Shown here piece after piece: positions 10,184 through 18,937 of a DNA stretch of 64,000 bases. Source of the DNA: Inhella gelatinilytica (lineage in GTDB: Bacteria; Pseudomonadota; Gammaproteobacteria; Burkholderiales; Burkholderiaceae_C); contig NZ_JAEDAL010000004.1 in NCBI RefSeq assembly GCF_016093295.1, positions 186,001 through 250,000 on the forward strand, in the 5' to 3' direction. A program made the position numbers and the translations under genes. The notes below the pieces were generated by a model, which saw only the letters and a program-made list of their open reading frames with translations, was not told the DNA's origin and did not search any database. The stretch's first letter is position 1. The number at the start of each line of letters is the position of its first letter.

Positions 10184-10220
10184 AATGGCCCGTGGTCGTG
10201 TTTAACCACTCCGGGCCATT
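10184..10220. terminator. Hairpin between convergent ompW and GAF gene
   Basis: AATGGCCCG (10184-10192) pairs with CGGGCCATT (10212-10220), extended inside by TGGT with ACCA. The structure overlaps the end of the GAF gene on the other strand. The T-run is weak, so it is a possible bidirectional terminator only. Confidence 0.45.
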
Positions 10221-10690
10221 TCGCTTTCTACGGCACCAGCCAAATCAGCCAGAACTTGCAAATCCAGTCGAGACAAATCGCGCGGGCGGACATCAATGAG
10301 GCACAAGGTTCCCACCCGCTCGCCAGTCGGCGCATGGACGGGGCGCCCGGCATAAAAGCGAATATTCGGTGGCCCCGTAACCAGTGGGTTGTCATCGAAT
10401 CTTGGATCCTGCAGTGCATTGGGCACCATCAGTGGCTCCTCGCTGAGGATGGCATGCCCGCAAAACGAAACATTCCTTCCGGTCTCGCAGACGGACAAAC
10501 CCTGGGCGGATTTGAACCATTGGCGGTCTGCATCCACGAGACTGACTAGCACGATGGGCACTTTGAAATACTGCCGCGCTATACGCGTCAGACGATCAAA
10601 TCGCTCCTCCGGTGGCGTGTCCAGTAAATTGAGTCGGTGCAAAGCGAGAAGGCGTTGCTTTTCCTCAATTGGAATTCTGGGTTCTTGCAT
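10202..10690 (-). CDS. GAF domain protein
   Basis: A protein of about 162 residues that is essentially one GAF domain. It opens with the linker RLNLLDTPPEERFDRLTRIA, followed by VPIVLVSLVDADRQWFKSAQG, then FCGHAILSEEPLMVPNALQD and IRFYAGRPVHAPTGERVGTLCLID. GAF domains of this subtype are usually joined to GGDEF or kinase modules; here the domain stands alone. The start at 10690 has GAGG at good spacing. ATGs at 10720 and 10777 are also open, the last overlapping the MFS gene by 26 bp. It may be a small ligand or redox sensor; the ligand is unknown. Confidence 0.78.
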   Translation of the reverse strand: MQEPRIPIEEKQRLLALHRLNLLDTPPEERFDRLTRIARQYFKVPIVLVSLVDADRQWFKSAQGLSVCETGRNVSFCGHAILSEEPLMVPNALQDPRFDDNPLVTGPPNIRFYAGRPVHAPTGERVGTLCLIDVRPRDLSRLDLQVLADLAGAVESEMARSG

Positions 10691-10751
10691 GCGATCCTCA
10701 AGACACGTCCGGGTCTGCATATCTTCTTCGAAAAAGCTGCGCGCGACTGGG

Positions 10752-12062
10752 TCAAACGGCAGCCATCGCAGAGTCATGGTCCACCTGCGGTAAGGCGCGA
10801 AGCCTCCGCAGAGTTGGGGAGCGCCAGGCCAGAACTGCAAGTAGCAGTACCCCAAGGCCCGCCGCTCCCAACGCGTGACGAAGCCCCCAATGCTGGCCCA
10901 ACCAGCCCCCCAGCAGGGCGCCGGGCGCACCGGGGATCACCGTCAACCACCGCATGGTGCTGGTCACCCGCCCCAGCATGTCATCCGGCGTGACCGCCTG
11001 GCGCAAGCCGAGGAAGTTGATGAAGATCAGCACCGCCCCCAGCCCAAACAAGCCCAGCATGGTCGCGAAGGCCACTACCCCCCAAGGGCCCGCAGGCGCC
11101 AAAGCCGCCAGCCCCCAACCCACGCCCGTGGTGGCCATGCCCAAAACCAAACACGGGCCAGGGCCCAACTTTTGGCTGATCGCATGGCCTTTCACACTGC
11201 CCAGCACCGTGCCGACGCCCAAGGCCACATAAGTCAGCCCAATCGTGCCCGGACTCAACCCCAGTTCGCGTGAAGCCACCAGGATCTGCACCACCATGGC
11301 GGTGTAGTGACAAAACTGCCAGCCACCGATGGCCCAAGACAGCGTGGGCAGCAGCGAGTTGCCACGCACAAAGCGCAAACCGGTAAAGAGCTCTTCGCTG
11401 AAGCGCCGGCCCCGGTCCACCACCGTTTCGCTGACGTGAATGCCCTTCAGTACCAGGGCCGATCCCGCCAACAGCAAGGCGTCCAAGAGCAAAGCCACGG
11501 GCGGCCCAACCAACTTGATCAGCACCCCCCCCAATGCCGGGCCCGCCACTTCCGGCCCACTGGAGGCCAACGCATTCTTGGCGTGGGCCTCGACCAACCG
11601 GTCGCGCGGGACCACCTGGGTCAATACCACTTGAGCGGCCGTGCCCGCGACCGTATGCACAGTACCGAGCCAGAACGCCACGACGTACAGCCAGGCGATG
11701 GATAACGAGTCCAGGTAAAAGGCCACCGGCACGGTCACCAGTGCGGCCGCCAGACTCAGCTCCCCCACCACATAGACGGGCAACTTGCGCACCCGATCCA
11801 ACCACACGCCACTGGGCAGCGAAAAAAGCACAAAAGGCGCTAGCTCCAGCGCCGTCAGCCACCCCATTTGCTGGGGGCTCGCCTGCAGCAGCAGGGCCGC
11901 CGTCAGGGGCAAAGCCAACATGGTGATTTGCGCCCCAGTCGACGACATCAGCGTCGACATCCAGAGGCGGCGAAAGCCGCGCTCCCGCAATAAATCGTGG
12001 GGGGCTAGGGTCAAGCGCTGACGAATTGCCGCCCGCCACCGCTGCCAAACCGATTGAGTCAT
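10752..12062 (-). CDS. MFS transporter, EntS/MFS_3 type
   Basis: A 436-residue inner-membrane protein with about 12 hydrophobic segments. The start LLRERGFRRLWMSTLMSSTG and the block LPSGVWLDRVRKLPVYVVGE after the second membrane segment are typical of the MFS_3 (EntS-like) exporters of siderophores, drugs or other small molecules. The ATG at 12062 has GGAG six bases upstream; a TTG at 12074 is less likely. The substrate cannot be told. The GAF gene follows directly downstream on the same strand and could be co-transcribed. Confidence 0.82.
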   Translation of the reverse strand: MTQSVWQRWRAAIRQRLTLAPHDLLRERGFRRLWMSTLMSSTGAQITMLALPLTAALLLQASPQQMGWLTALELAPFVLFSLPSGVWLDRVRKLPVYVVGELSLAAALVTVPVAFYLDSLSIAWLYVVAFWLGTVHTVAGTAAQVVLTQVVPRDRLVEAHAKNALASSGPEVAGPALGGVLIKLVGPPVALLLDALLLAGSALVLKGIHVSETVVDRGRRFSEELFTGLRFVRGNSLLPTLSWAIGGWQFCHYTAMVVQILVASRELGLSPGTIGLTYVALGVGTVLGSVKGHAISQKLGPGPCLVLGMATTGVGWGLAALAPAGPWGVVAFATMLGLFGLGAVLIFINFLGLRQAVTPDDMLGRVTSTMRWLTVIPGAPGALLGGWLGQHWGLRHALGAAGLGVLLLAVLAWRSPTLRRLRALPQVDHDSAMAAV

Positions 12063-12202
12063 GGACCACTCCAACTAATTCTTGACGCACGCATCCGTCC
12101 CTTGCCGGTCAGCAAGGGAAGCACGACTTAGGTGGCATCAAGCAGCTTGGTCACGGGCCGCAATCGGTGGTCAAGAAACCATCGATGCTAACGAAACTCA
12201 GA

Positions 12203-12224
12203 CTCCCTGACGATCGTCAGGGAG
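12203..12224. other. Perfect 22-bp palindrome
   Basis: CTCCCTGACGA is followed directly by its reverse complement TCGTCAGGGAG. It lies 17 bp after the gamma-glutamyltransferase stop and about 140 bp upstream of the MFS start. As RNA it would fold into a 9-bp stem with a CGAT loop, but no strong T-run follows on either strand. It could be a weak terminator or a binding site for a dimeric regulator. Confidence 0.5.
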
Positions 12225-12241
12225 AAGCAGTCCAGCATCCA

Positions 12242-13867
12242 TTACCAAGCCACGGCAGAGCCGTCTCGACGCGGGTCGCTGGCCGCCACATAGCCCGCAA
12301 CCCCTGCCGGCTCGCCCGGCTGGAGCCGCGCAATGAACTGACCGGCCCCAAAGTCTTGGTAGCTGTCGTGGATGTCGCCCAACTGATGCCCAGCGGCCGC
12401 CAAACCCTCTAGCGTGCTGCGGGGCCAATGCGGCTCGGCGTTCAGGTGCAGGCCGTCGTTGAAGCGCCAGCGGGGCGCATCACAGGCGGCCTGCGGGTTT
12501 TGGCCATACACCAGCAGGCGCACCAAGGTTTGCAAGTGGCCTTGTGGCTGCATGTTGCCGCCCATGACCCCAAACCCCATGACCGCCTCAGGGCCGCCCG
12601 GGCCCTCGCGGGTCAGAAAACCCGGAATGATGGTGTGAAAGGGACGCTTCCCAGGAGCCACCCGGTTGGGATGCCCCGGCACCAGACTGAAGCAAGCCCC
12701 GCGGTTTTGAAGGCTAATGCCGTACCCGGGCAACACCAGACCGGAGCCAAAACCCATGTAGTTGCTCTGGATGAAGCTGACTTGGAGCCCTTGCGCGTCC
12801 GCGGTGGTCAGATAGATCGTGCCGCCGCGGACCGGATTGCCCGCGCCAAACGCTTGGGCCCGCAGGGGGTCAATCTGGGCCGCCCGATCACGCAGGTAGG
12901 CGTCGTCCAACAAAGCAGCGGTTGAAACCGGCATCGCAGACCGCTCACTGACGTAGGCATAGGTGTCTGCGAAGGCCAATTTCATGGCCTCGATCAGCAG
13001 GTGCTGCGTGCGCCAGTCGTCCACGGGGTGCTCGCCCAAGCCCAGGTGCCGAGCCATCCCCAAAGCCATCAGGGCTGCGATGCCTTGCCCATTGGGCGGG
13101 ATTTCGTGCACCCGATGTCCCTGAAACGCCACGCTGATGGGCTCCACCCACTCGGGCTGGAAGGCGGCCAGATCCGAGGCCCGCAGGGCCCCACCGCCTT
13201 CGCGAGAAAAGGCGTCCAGTGCTGCAGCAATCTCTCCCCGATAAAAAGCGTCGCCGCGCGACTCCGCGATCAAACGCAGACTGCGGGCCGCCGCCGGAAA
13301 AGCAAAGCAATCCCCCACCTGCGGCGCCCGGCCCGCAGGCAAAAAGGCCTGGGCAAACCCCGCGCCCTGCGCCAGCTCCGGAACCTGTGCCGCGCGCGCC
13401 CATTTGTCGGCCACGCCCACCGGGACCGCATAGCCGCGCTCGGCGATGTCGATCGCGGGAGCCATCAGATCGGCAAACGGCAGCCGTCCGAACCGCTGGT
13501 GTAGCGCCACCCAGCCGGCCACGGCGCCGGGCACCGTCACCGCGTCCCACCCCCGAGTCGGCATGGTGGACTGTCCCGCAAAGCGGTCAGGGCTCCACGC
13601 CTGTGGGGCCGGCCCACTGGCATTGAGCCCGTGCAAATGCCGCCCGTCCCACACCAGGGCGAAAGCATCAGACCCCAAACCGTTCGAGCAGGGCTCCACC
13701 AGGGTCATGCAAGCCGCGGTGGCGACCGCGGCATCCACGGCATTGCCGCCTTGGCGCAGGATTTGTAGCCCCGCTTGCGCCGCCAGGGGGTGACTGGTTG
13801 CCACCACTTCACGTCCAAAAACCGGGCTCCGGCGGCTGGGGTACCCTGCACTCCAATCCCAGTTCAT
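12242..13867 (-). CDS. ggt: Gamma-glutamyltransferase family N-terminal nucleophile hydrolase
   Basis: A 541-residue protein of the gamma-glutamyltransferase fold. Landmarks are VVATSHPLAAQAGLQILRQG, GGNAVDAAVATAACMTLVEP, and the autoprocessing region near residue 346, where RGGTIYLTTADAQG supplies the expected catalytic threonine. The glycine-rich oxyanion region NYMGFGSGLVLPGYGISL and VMGFGVMGGNMQPQGH follow. Members cleave gamma-glutamyl bonds of glutathione or related compounds. No signal peptide is seen, so a cytoplasmic enzyme is likely, unlike periplasmic Ggt. The ATG lies 14 bp after the sppA stop, suggesting co-transcription. The substrate may differ from glutathione. Confidence 0.85.
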   Translation of the reverse strand: MNWDWSAGYPSRRSPVFGREVVATSHPLAAQAGLQILRQGGNAVDAAVATAACMTLVEPCSNGLGSDAFALVWDGRHLHGLNASGPAPQAWSPDRFAGQSTMPTRGWDAVTVPGAVAGWVALHQRFGRLPFADLMAPAIDIAERGYAVPVGVADKWARAAQVPELAQGAGFAQAFLPAGRAPQVGDCFAFPAAARSLRLIAESRGDAFYRGEIAAALDAFSREGGGALRASDLAAFQPEWVEPISVAFQGHRVHEIPPNGQGIAALMALGMARHLGLGEHPVDDWRTQHLLIEAMKLAFADTYAYVSERSAMPVSTAALLDDAYLRDRAAQIDPLRAQAFGAGNPVRGGTIYLTTADAQGLQVSFIQSNYMGFGSGLVLPGYGISLQNRGACFSLVPGHPNRVAPGKRPFHTIIPGFLTREGPGGPEAVMGFGVMGGNMQPQGHLQTLVRLLVYGQNPQAACDAPRWRFNDGLHLNAEPHWPRSTLEGLAAAGHQLGDIHDSYQDFGAGQFIARLQPGEPAGVAGYVAASDPRRDGSAVAW

Positions 13868-13881
13868 GGTGCCCCCGGCCT

Positions 13882-14952
13882 TCAGCGCAAAGTCGGACTG
13901 TCGCGCATGGCCCGAACCGCGCCCTCGCCCAGCGCCGCACCGAACCGCTTCACCAACCGTTCGGCCACGTTTTCGTGCGGGGTGTAGTCGATCACGTCCT
14001 CGGCACCCACGACTTCCCGCGCCACATGATCCAAGTTGGCCAGACCGTCCGCCAGCCCCAACTCCACAGCGCGTTGGCCGTTCCACACCAGGCCAGAAAA
14101 CAGCTTCGGGTCCTCCTTCAGCCGGGAGCCGCGTCCATCCCGCACCGCGGCAATGAACTGCTGATGCACCTCATCAATCATGGCCTGCGCCAGGGCCCGC
14201 TCCTGGGGACGCAGGGGCGAATACGGATCCAGAAGCCCCTTGTGCTCGCCAGCGGTGATCAGCCGCCGCTCGATGCCCAATTTGGACATCAGCCCGTCAA
14301 AACCGAAATCGTCGATCAAGACCCCAATGGACCCCACCATGGACGCCTTGTCGACATAGATTTCGTCGGCAGCCGACGCGATGTAATAAGCGGCTGACGC
14401 GCAAAGGTCTTCCACCACGGCATAGACCGGCTTCTTGTGCAACGCTTTGAGTCGGCGAATTTCGTCATAAACGATCCCCGCCTGCACGGGGCTGCCCCCC
14501 GGGGAATTGAACCGCAGCACCACGGCCCGCGCCCCTTGGTCAGCAAAGGCATTCTTTAACGCCGCCACCAGCACTTCGGCCCCCGCTTCGGTTGTCGGGC
14601 CAATTTCGCCATGGACCTCCACCAAAGCGGTATGCGGCGACCCGTGAGTCACGGCAGGGTTCTGCTCGGCCCACAGGGTCAGTAGGAACGCGACCCCCAG
14701 CACCAGCCACAACAAGCGAAATCCGATGCGCCAACGGCGCTCGCGCCGACGTTCATCCAAGAAATCGCGGGCCAACTGCAGCGCCAAGACTTCGTGGCCG
14801 GCGGGCGCATGGGGCGGAGACGGTTCTGTTGGGGTCGCCGGGGTCGCCGGGGTCGCCGAGGTCGCCGAGGTCGCCGGGGCGGATGTTGCTTTGAGCATGT
14901 CGGCCGGCTCCGGCGTGGGGTCTGGCAGCACGGTCGGGTCGTTCGGATTCAT
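13882..14952 (-). CDS. sppA: S49 family signal peptide peptidase
   Basis: A 356-residue inner-membrane protease that degrades cleaved signal peptides. A Pro/Ala/Thr-rich cytoplasmic N-terminus (residues 1-50) is followed by one membrane segment (about 73-92, FRLLWLVLGVAFLLTLW). The Clp-like S49 domain has the nucleophile serine in LCASAAYYIAS near 183 and the lysine in AGEHKGLLDPYSPL near 235. This is the short, single-domain form. Its ATG overlaps the Rieske stop by four bases. The N-terminal tail includes a tandem TSATSATPATPATP stretch encoded by 9-bp DNA repeats. Confidence 0.92.
   Translation of the reverse strand: MNPNDPTVLPDPTPEPADMLKATSAPATSATSATPATPATPTEPSPPHAPAGHEVLALQLARDFLDERRRERRWRIGFRLLWLVLGVAFLLTLWAEQNPAVTHGSPHTALVEVHGEIGPTTEAGAEVLVAALKNAFADQGARAVVLRFNSPGGSPVQAGIVYDEIRRLKALHKKPVYAVVEDLCASAAYYIASAADEIYVDKASMVGSIGVLIDDFGFDGLMSKLGIERRLITAGEHKGLLDPYSPLRPQERALAQAMIDEVHQQFIAAVRDGRGSRLKEDPKLFSGLVWNGQRAVELGLADGLANLDHVAREVVGAEDVIDYTPHENVAERLVKRFGAALGEGAVRAMRDSPTLR
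14833..14877. repeat. Five tandem 9-bp repeats inside sppA
   Basis: Five copies of GGTCGCCGG or GGTCGCCGA run head to tail. They encode an Ala-Thr/Ser/Pro repeat in the N-terminal tail of SppA. Because the unit is a multiple of three, copy-number change would keep the reading frame. Confidence 0.9.
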
Positions 14953-15335
14953 GGAGAAGACGCCGGGGCGTCCGGTAAAGGCTGGAGGGTGTCAGAAGGA
15001 TACCAATGCACCTGGCCGTCCCGCTCGGATACGGCGACGGGAATCAGCCCCATCCGCCCGCAGCGTCCGCCCAAGCAGGCCCCAGTCCTGGGCGAATACA
15101 GCGCGCCGTGAACAGCACAAATCAAGTACTGCCGGCTGTCGTCCCAAAACGCATTCGGCTGCCAATCCAACTCAGTCGGCACATGCCCACAGCGATTGAG
15201 GTAGGCCACCACTTGTCCATCCACGCGCACAGCAAAAGCGCGCTCTTCCAACCCGCAATAGAGCAGTTCCCATTGCACGGCCAATCCCCGCTCCTGCAGG
15301 GCCTCGCTGGCGCAAACCGGCAGGGCTTCAGCCAT
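14949..15335 (-). CDS. Small Rieske [2Fe-2S] protein
   Basis: A 128-residue soluble Rieske ferredoxin-like protein. The cluster ligands are in RCGHVPTELDW (C-x-H) and CAVHGALYSP (C-x2-H), about 17 residues apart. A CLGGRCG segment follows, as in the Rieske family in this operon type. There is no oxygenase catalytic domain, so it is probably an electron carrier. The start codon overlaps the end of the HAD gene by eight bases, and the stop overlaps the sppA start, so the three genes are probably coupled. Confidence 0.88.
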   Translation of the reverse strand: MAEALPVCASEALQERGLAVQWELLYCGLEERAFAVRVDGQVVAYLNRCGHVPTELDWQPNAFWDDSRQYLICAVHGALYSPRTGACLGGRCGRMGLIPVAVSERDGQVHWYPSDTLQPLPDAPASSP

Positions 15336-15987
15336 GCTGGCGCAACCAGGTGGCCAGGGCAGGCACATTGGGCACCACGGCCAACGGCTGCAGGGCCAGC
15401 AATTCGGCGGCAGCGTGGGCGCCAAAGCTCACCGCCAACGCCGCCGTGCCCGCATTAGCGGCCAACTGCAGATCATGGGTCGTGTCGCCAATCATCAAGG
15501 TGCCATGCGCCGGCACCCGCAACTCGTCCATCAACTCGTGCAGCATTTGCGGGTGCGGCTTGCTCGCTGTTTCCTCCGCGGTACGGGTGGCCTCAAACAA
15601 ATCGGTCAGGCCCACTTGTCGCAAGGCTTCGTCCAGCCCCCGGCGGCTTTTTCCAGTCGCCACGGTGAGGCGGTGCCCCCGGCGTTTTAGTTCCAGCAGC
15701 AGGTCGGGCACCCCTTCGAACAGGGTCACCTCGTGCACCGTTGCGAAGTAGTGGCGGCGGTAGGCGTTGGCGAGGTCCCGATAGCGCTCGCGCGGCAAAT
15801 CCGGCACCGCGATCTGCAAGGCCGGCTCCAACCCCAAGCCAATGACATGCTGGGCACGCTCTTTGGGCACCTCCGGCAAGCCAAACTCCCGCGCCGCCGC
15901 CTGGATGCTCTTGACGATGCAGGCCGTGGAGTCAAACAAGGTGCCATCCCAGTCGAAGGCAAGCAACTCAAAACGAAGTGGGGACAT
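15328..15987 (-). CDS. HAD-IA phosphatase (phosphoglycolate phosphatase-like)
   Basis: A 219-residue HAD-superfamily hydrolase. Motif I FDWDGTLFDST carries the nucleophilic aspartate, motif II is VATGKSRRGLDEA, the conserved lysine is in ASKPHPQM, and motif IV is MIGDTTHDLQLAANAGT. The helical cap between motifs I and II is of the phosphoglycolate/beta-phosphoglucomutase type. It sits five bases after the preceding gene, in the rluC chain, a position often held by a HAD phosphatase in Burkholderiales. The natural substrate is not certain. Confidence 0.88.
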   Translation of the reverse strand: MSPLRFELLAFDWDGTLFDSTACIVKSIQAAAREFGLPEVPKERAQHVIGLGLEPALQIAVPDLPRERYRDLANAYRRHYFATVHEVTLFEGVPDLLLELKRRGHRLTVATGKSRRGLDEALRQVGLTDLFEATRTAEETASKPHPQMLHELMDELRVPAHGTLMIGDTTHDLQLAANAGTAALAVSFGAHAAAELLALQPLAVVPNVPALATWLRQHG

Positions 15988-15992
15988 GACAC

Positions 15993-17393
15993 TCACGGTT
16001 TGTACAAACGGTAGGGGAAGCGCTGCCCGGGCGTGTATTGAAGACGGCAACGACCATCACCGTCCAGCCCTCCGGGCGAAATCGCGACGGCGATGGTCCG
16101 CTCGTCCAGGATCAAACCGGCCTCAAGCCATCGCGACGCGAACTCCGGGTAAGCCGTCCCTCTGGAGTTGCAACCCGTAGCGATGCGCAGCAGGTCGGCT
16201 GTTGGGTTGCACACACCGTGGGGTGGCTCAACCTCAAACCGACCTGCCGGCCCGGCGACCCACACGTAAAGGTTGGCGAAGGCCGCCGATGCCAGATGGG
16301 CATCTGACTCGGGGACCCTGTCGGGCTGCGTAAGAGAAATGGCATCACTCAGAAAGCACGCGCGCGCCGCACCGGCCGCACGCGTGAGGCGCGCCCAAGC
16401 GGCCCACTGCGGCCGCCGAATCATGCTCTCGGTCATGATCAGACGCGAATCACGCTGGCCGAACGTCGGCCGCAACACTTCGCCCGCCCGACGCATCAAA
16501 CCCTCCTCCATCAGGCGTCGTTCAATGACAGGCCAGGGCAGATTGGCCTCCATCAGAATCGGCGCGCGGACCACGCGATCGTCCAGGCTGATGCCAGGGA
16601 TGGCAAGGCGACGGCTCAATTCCGACAAATCCTCGTCGGCGCCCGCCTGCCAGAGGTACCGCACCCACTCCAAGCGCTGCGCCGGCGGCAACGCCACAGC
16701 ATCCTGGTCCACCAGCCACCAGAAAACCCCCCGTGCATCGGGCCTGCCGGCCAAGCTGAGCGCATACGCTTCCCGTGCCAAAGAAGGGCTTAGAAATGCG
16801 CGTCGCACACTGGGGGTGATCAACTGCCAAAACGAGGGCGCCTTCGCCGCCTTCTGTCGCAACGACTGCTCCAACGCGCGGACCCAAGCTAGCAGACGTG
16901 GATTACGTTCCGTCCAGGCAAACGTGTCTTGCCCCTCAAAGCAAAAATCGTCTTCGCCCGCCCGGACGGCGCCCTCGAGGTACCAAGGGGGTGGAGGCGG
17001 AGCAGGCGGCAGGGCCTCCTCGTCAGGGTCAACAGAAACAGCCCCAGAACCCGTGGGAATGCTGAATTGGAGCCGCTCCATCTTCACGGAGAGACCCAAG
17101 GCATCGAGCCGCGCGCGTATCGCCGCCTCGCGTCGCAACAAGAGCTTCGGATCAGCGCCCGGCATGTGGCGGACTTGAAACACCAGCTCGCCCTCTTTGG
17201 CGCAGTGCTGCGCCCGAATCGCCAACTGATCCAGTACCTCGACAACCCGGGCATCCAGCTTGGCCTGCCCGGCACCGAAGGGGATCGCGAGCGGCTCGGG
17301 CCCTGAGTACGGGCCGCCGGCCTCGACCGGCGTGCACAGGCAAGCCAAGCCGATCCCGACCCAACACATCAAGAGCCGCACACGCCCAATCAT
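15993..17393 (-). CDS. Secreted protein of unknown function
   Basis: I do not recognise this 466-residue protein. It begins with a signal peptide (MIGRVRLLMCWVGIGLACLC, then TPVEA). A segment near residues 35-105 (IPFGAGQAKLDARVVEVLDQ ... REAAIRARLDALGL) recalls the OmpA-like fold, in which an F-x-x-G-x-A-x-L start and an R-x-x-A-V-R-x-x-L helix are usual. This resemblance is weak. A proline run follows near 125, then a mostly helical region with many Trp and Arg and several cysteines. The start overlaps the rluC stop by four bases. It separates rluC from the HAD gene, which are often adjacent in relatives, so it may be an insertion. Confidence 0.65.
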   Translation of the reverse strand: MIGRVRLLMCWVGIGLACLCTPVEAGGPYSGPEPLAIPFGAGQAKLDARVVEVLDQLAIRAQHCAKEGELVFQVRHMPGADPKLLLRREAAIRARLDALGLSVKMERLQFSIPTGSGAVSVDPDEEALPPAPPPPPWYLEGAVRAGEDDFCFEGQDTFAWTERNPRLLAWVRALEQSLRQKAAKAPSFWQLITPSVRRAFLSPSLAREAYALSLAGRPDARGVFWWLVDQDAVALPPAQRLEWVRYLWQAGADEDLSELSRRLAIPGISLDDRVVRAPILMEANLPWPVIERRLMEEGLMRRAGEVLRPTFGQRDSRLIMTESMIRRPQWAAWARLTRAAGAARACFLSDAISLTQPDRVPESDAHLASAAFANLYVWVAGPAGRFEVEPPHGVCNPTADLLRIATGCNSRGTAYPEFASRWLEAGLILDERTIAVAISPGGLDGDGRCRLQYTPGQRFPYRLYKP

Positions 17394-18415
17394 GGATTTC
17401 CTTGAATCAAGAGCACGCACCCTTGCGGCAAACCGGCCTCGCACACCACCTCGGCCCCACTGGCCGGATGGGTGAACTGCAAGCGCTTGGCGTGCAAAAA
17501 CATGCGCTCAAATCGACGCGGCCCGCGCGCCAGTTCTTTGTTTTTGGCGAAGTCGCCGTATTTGGGATCGCCCACGATGGCGTGCCCGGCTTCGGCCAGG
17601 TGCACCCGAATTTGGTGGGTTCGGCCCGTCTTGATGGTGACGTCCAGCAGGGTCGCCCAGCCCAGGCGCTGCGCCACCTTGACCAGGGTGATGGACCGCT
17701 TGGCCCCGTCGTGATCCGCGGGCACCACGCGCACATGCCGCTCCCCTTTCGCGTCCAGAGTCTTGAGGAGGGCTTGGTCAATCACTTTGAGCTTCTCGGG
17801 CCAGTCGCCCCAGACCAGGGCGGCATAGGTCTTGCCCGTCTCCCGGCCTCGAAACTGGTCCTGCACATGAGTCAGCGCCGAGCGCTTCTTGGCCATCACC
17901 AGCACCCCGCTGGTTTCTTTGTCCAAGCGATGCACCAATTCCAAAAATTTGGCCTGGGGACGCGCCCGGCGCAATTGCTCAATCACGCCAAAACTCACGC
18001 CGGAGCCGCCATGGACCGCGACACCTGCTGGCTTATCCACCACCAGCAGGTGTTCGTCTTCGAAGAGGATCGGAAATTCTCGGGGCGGTACCGCCTCGGC
18101 ATCGCCCCCCTTTTCCGGCAATCGCACAGGGGGAATGCGCACCACATCCCCCACATTCAGACGGGTGTCCGCCTGAGCGCGGCCCTTGTTGACGCGCACC
18201 TCGCCGCCCCGAATCACCCGGTAGACATGGGTCTTGGGAACCCCGCGGATTTCGCGCAACAAGAAGTTATCGAGACGTTGCCCCGCGCTGCCTTCGTCCA
18301 CCACGACGAGACGAACGATCCCTTTGGCGAGAGGGGGCGCCGGTGAAGCTTCGGGTTTTTGCGGGCGGGCCGGAGCGTCGGCGCGTGCTTTGGCTTTTAT
18401 AATGCGGCCGGCCAT
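17390..18415 (-). CDS. rluC: 23S rRNA pseudouridine synthase RluC
   Basis: A 341-residue RluA-family enzyme that converts uridines of 23S rRNA to pseudouridine. After a charged Ala/Pro-rich tail comes an S4 RNA-binding domain (QRLDNFLLREIRGVPKTHVY, then GGEVRVNKGRAQADT). The catalytic motif LVHRLDKETSGVLVMAK holds the essential aspartate. GRTHQIRVHLAEAGHAIVGD follows. RluC is the natural member in this position next to rne. It is divergent from rne, with about 520 bp between them, and heads a five- to six-gene minus-strand chain. Confidence 0.92.
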   Translation of the reverse strand: MAGRIIKAKARADAPARPQKPEASPAPPLAKGIVRLVVVDEGSAGQRLDNFLLREIRGVPKTHVYRVIRGGEVRVNKGRAQADTRLNVGDVVRIPPVRLPEKGGDAEAVPPREFPILFEDEHLLVVDKPAGVAVHGGSGVSFGVIEQLRRARPQAKFLELVHRLDKETSGVLVMAKKRSALTHVQDQFRGRETGKTYAALVWGDWPEKLKVIDQALLKTLDAKGERHVRVVPADHDGAKRSITLVKVAQRLGWATLLDVTIKTGRTHQIRVHLAEAGHAIVGDPKYGDFAKNKELARGPRRFERMFLHAKRLQFTHPASGAEVVCEAGLPQGCVLLIQGNP

Positions 18416-18416
18416 C

Positions 18417-18937
18417 TGCGTGGTAAGTCGTTGATTTGAAAAATTTTATGCGCGGCGCAGAGGGTATTCGTGATGCAACTGGGCTTTTTGCCCTGCAGGC
18501 CTCGCCCCAAGGTGGCGAAGGCGGCTGGGGCAACTGCTCAGGTAGCGCCAAGTGATTGAACCATTCGCAGGGCTTGGGCCCTGCGTTGATCGACAAGGTT
18601 TTTTGCGCCGCAGGTCACCTCATGAGGGTGGGCTGCGCGCACTGTGTGTTCTCCAATTCGCCAGCCCATGCTGCCCCTTCGCCCCTCCCCGGCCTTCAGC
18701 CGCCGCCCCGACCATCGCGCCCCAGTGACGCGCGATTGGGCCGGGCGTTGCCGCTGGGCCGCAGGGCTCGAATGGCCAGGTGGGGCCGCGAGCGGAGTTC
18801 ACTCTCGTGCCAACGCTTCGCGAAGCTGTTCATCAGGCTGATCGCGTCGCCCAGGGCGATTCCTTCCGGTTCATCTCTAAGGCGCGTGCATGGTTGCTGC
18901 CCGTGGGCAGCGCTTTGACCGTGGAGAGAGAACCCGC
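18417..18937 (+). promoter_or_regulatory. Long rne leader / divergent rluC-rne region
   Basis: This 521-bp stretch has no supported gene. It holds GC-rich hairpin-forming segments: a GGGC-ttttt-GCCC stem near 18481, and CGCAGGG (18566-18572) pairing with CCCTGCG (18579-18585) around a CTTGGG loop. In gammaproteobacteria the rne leader is long and structured and allows RNase E to cleave its own mRNA. A similar role is likely here but is inferred from length and position. GGAGAGAG (18922-18929) is the rne ribosome site. Open frames seen here lack ribosome sites and are probably spurious. Confidence 0.6.

Noticed and set aside
12242-14086. Extension of the gamma-glutamyltransferase frame upstream to 14086
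   Set aside because: The added 73 residues overlap sppA and look like its shadow; the ATG at 13867 fits the family start.
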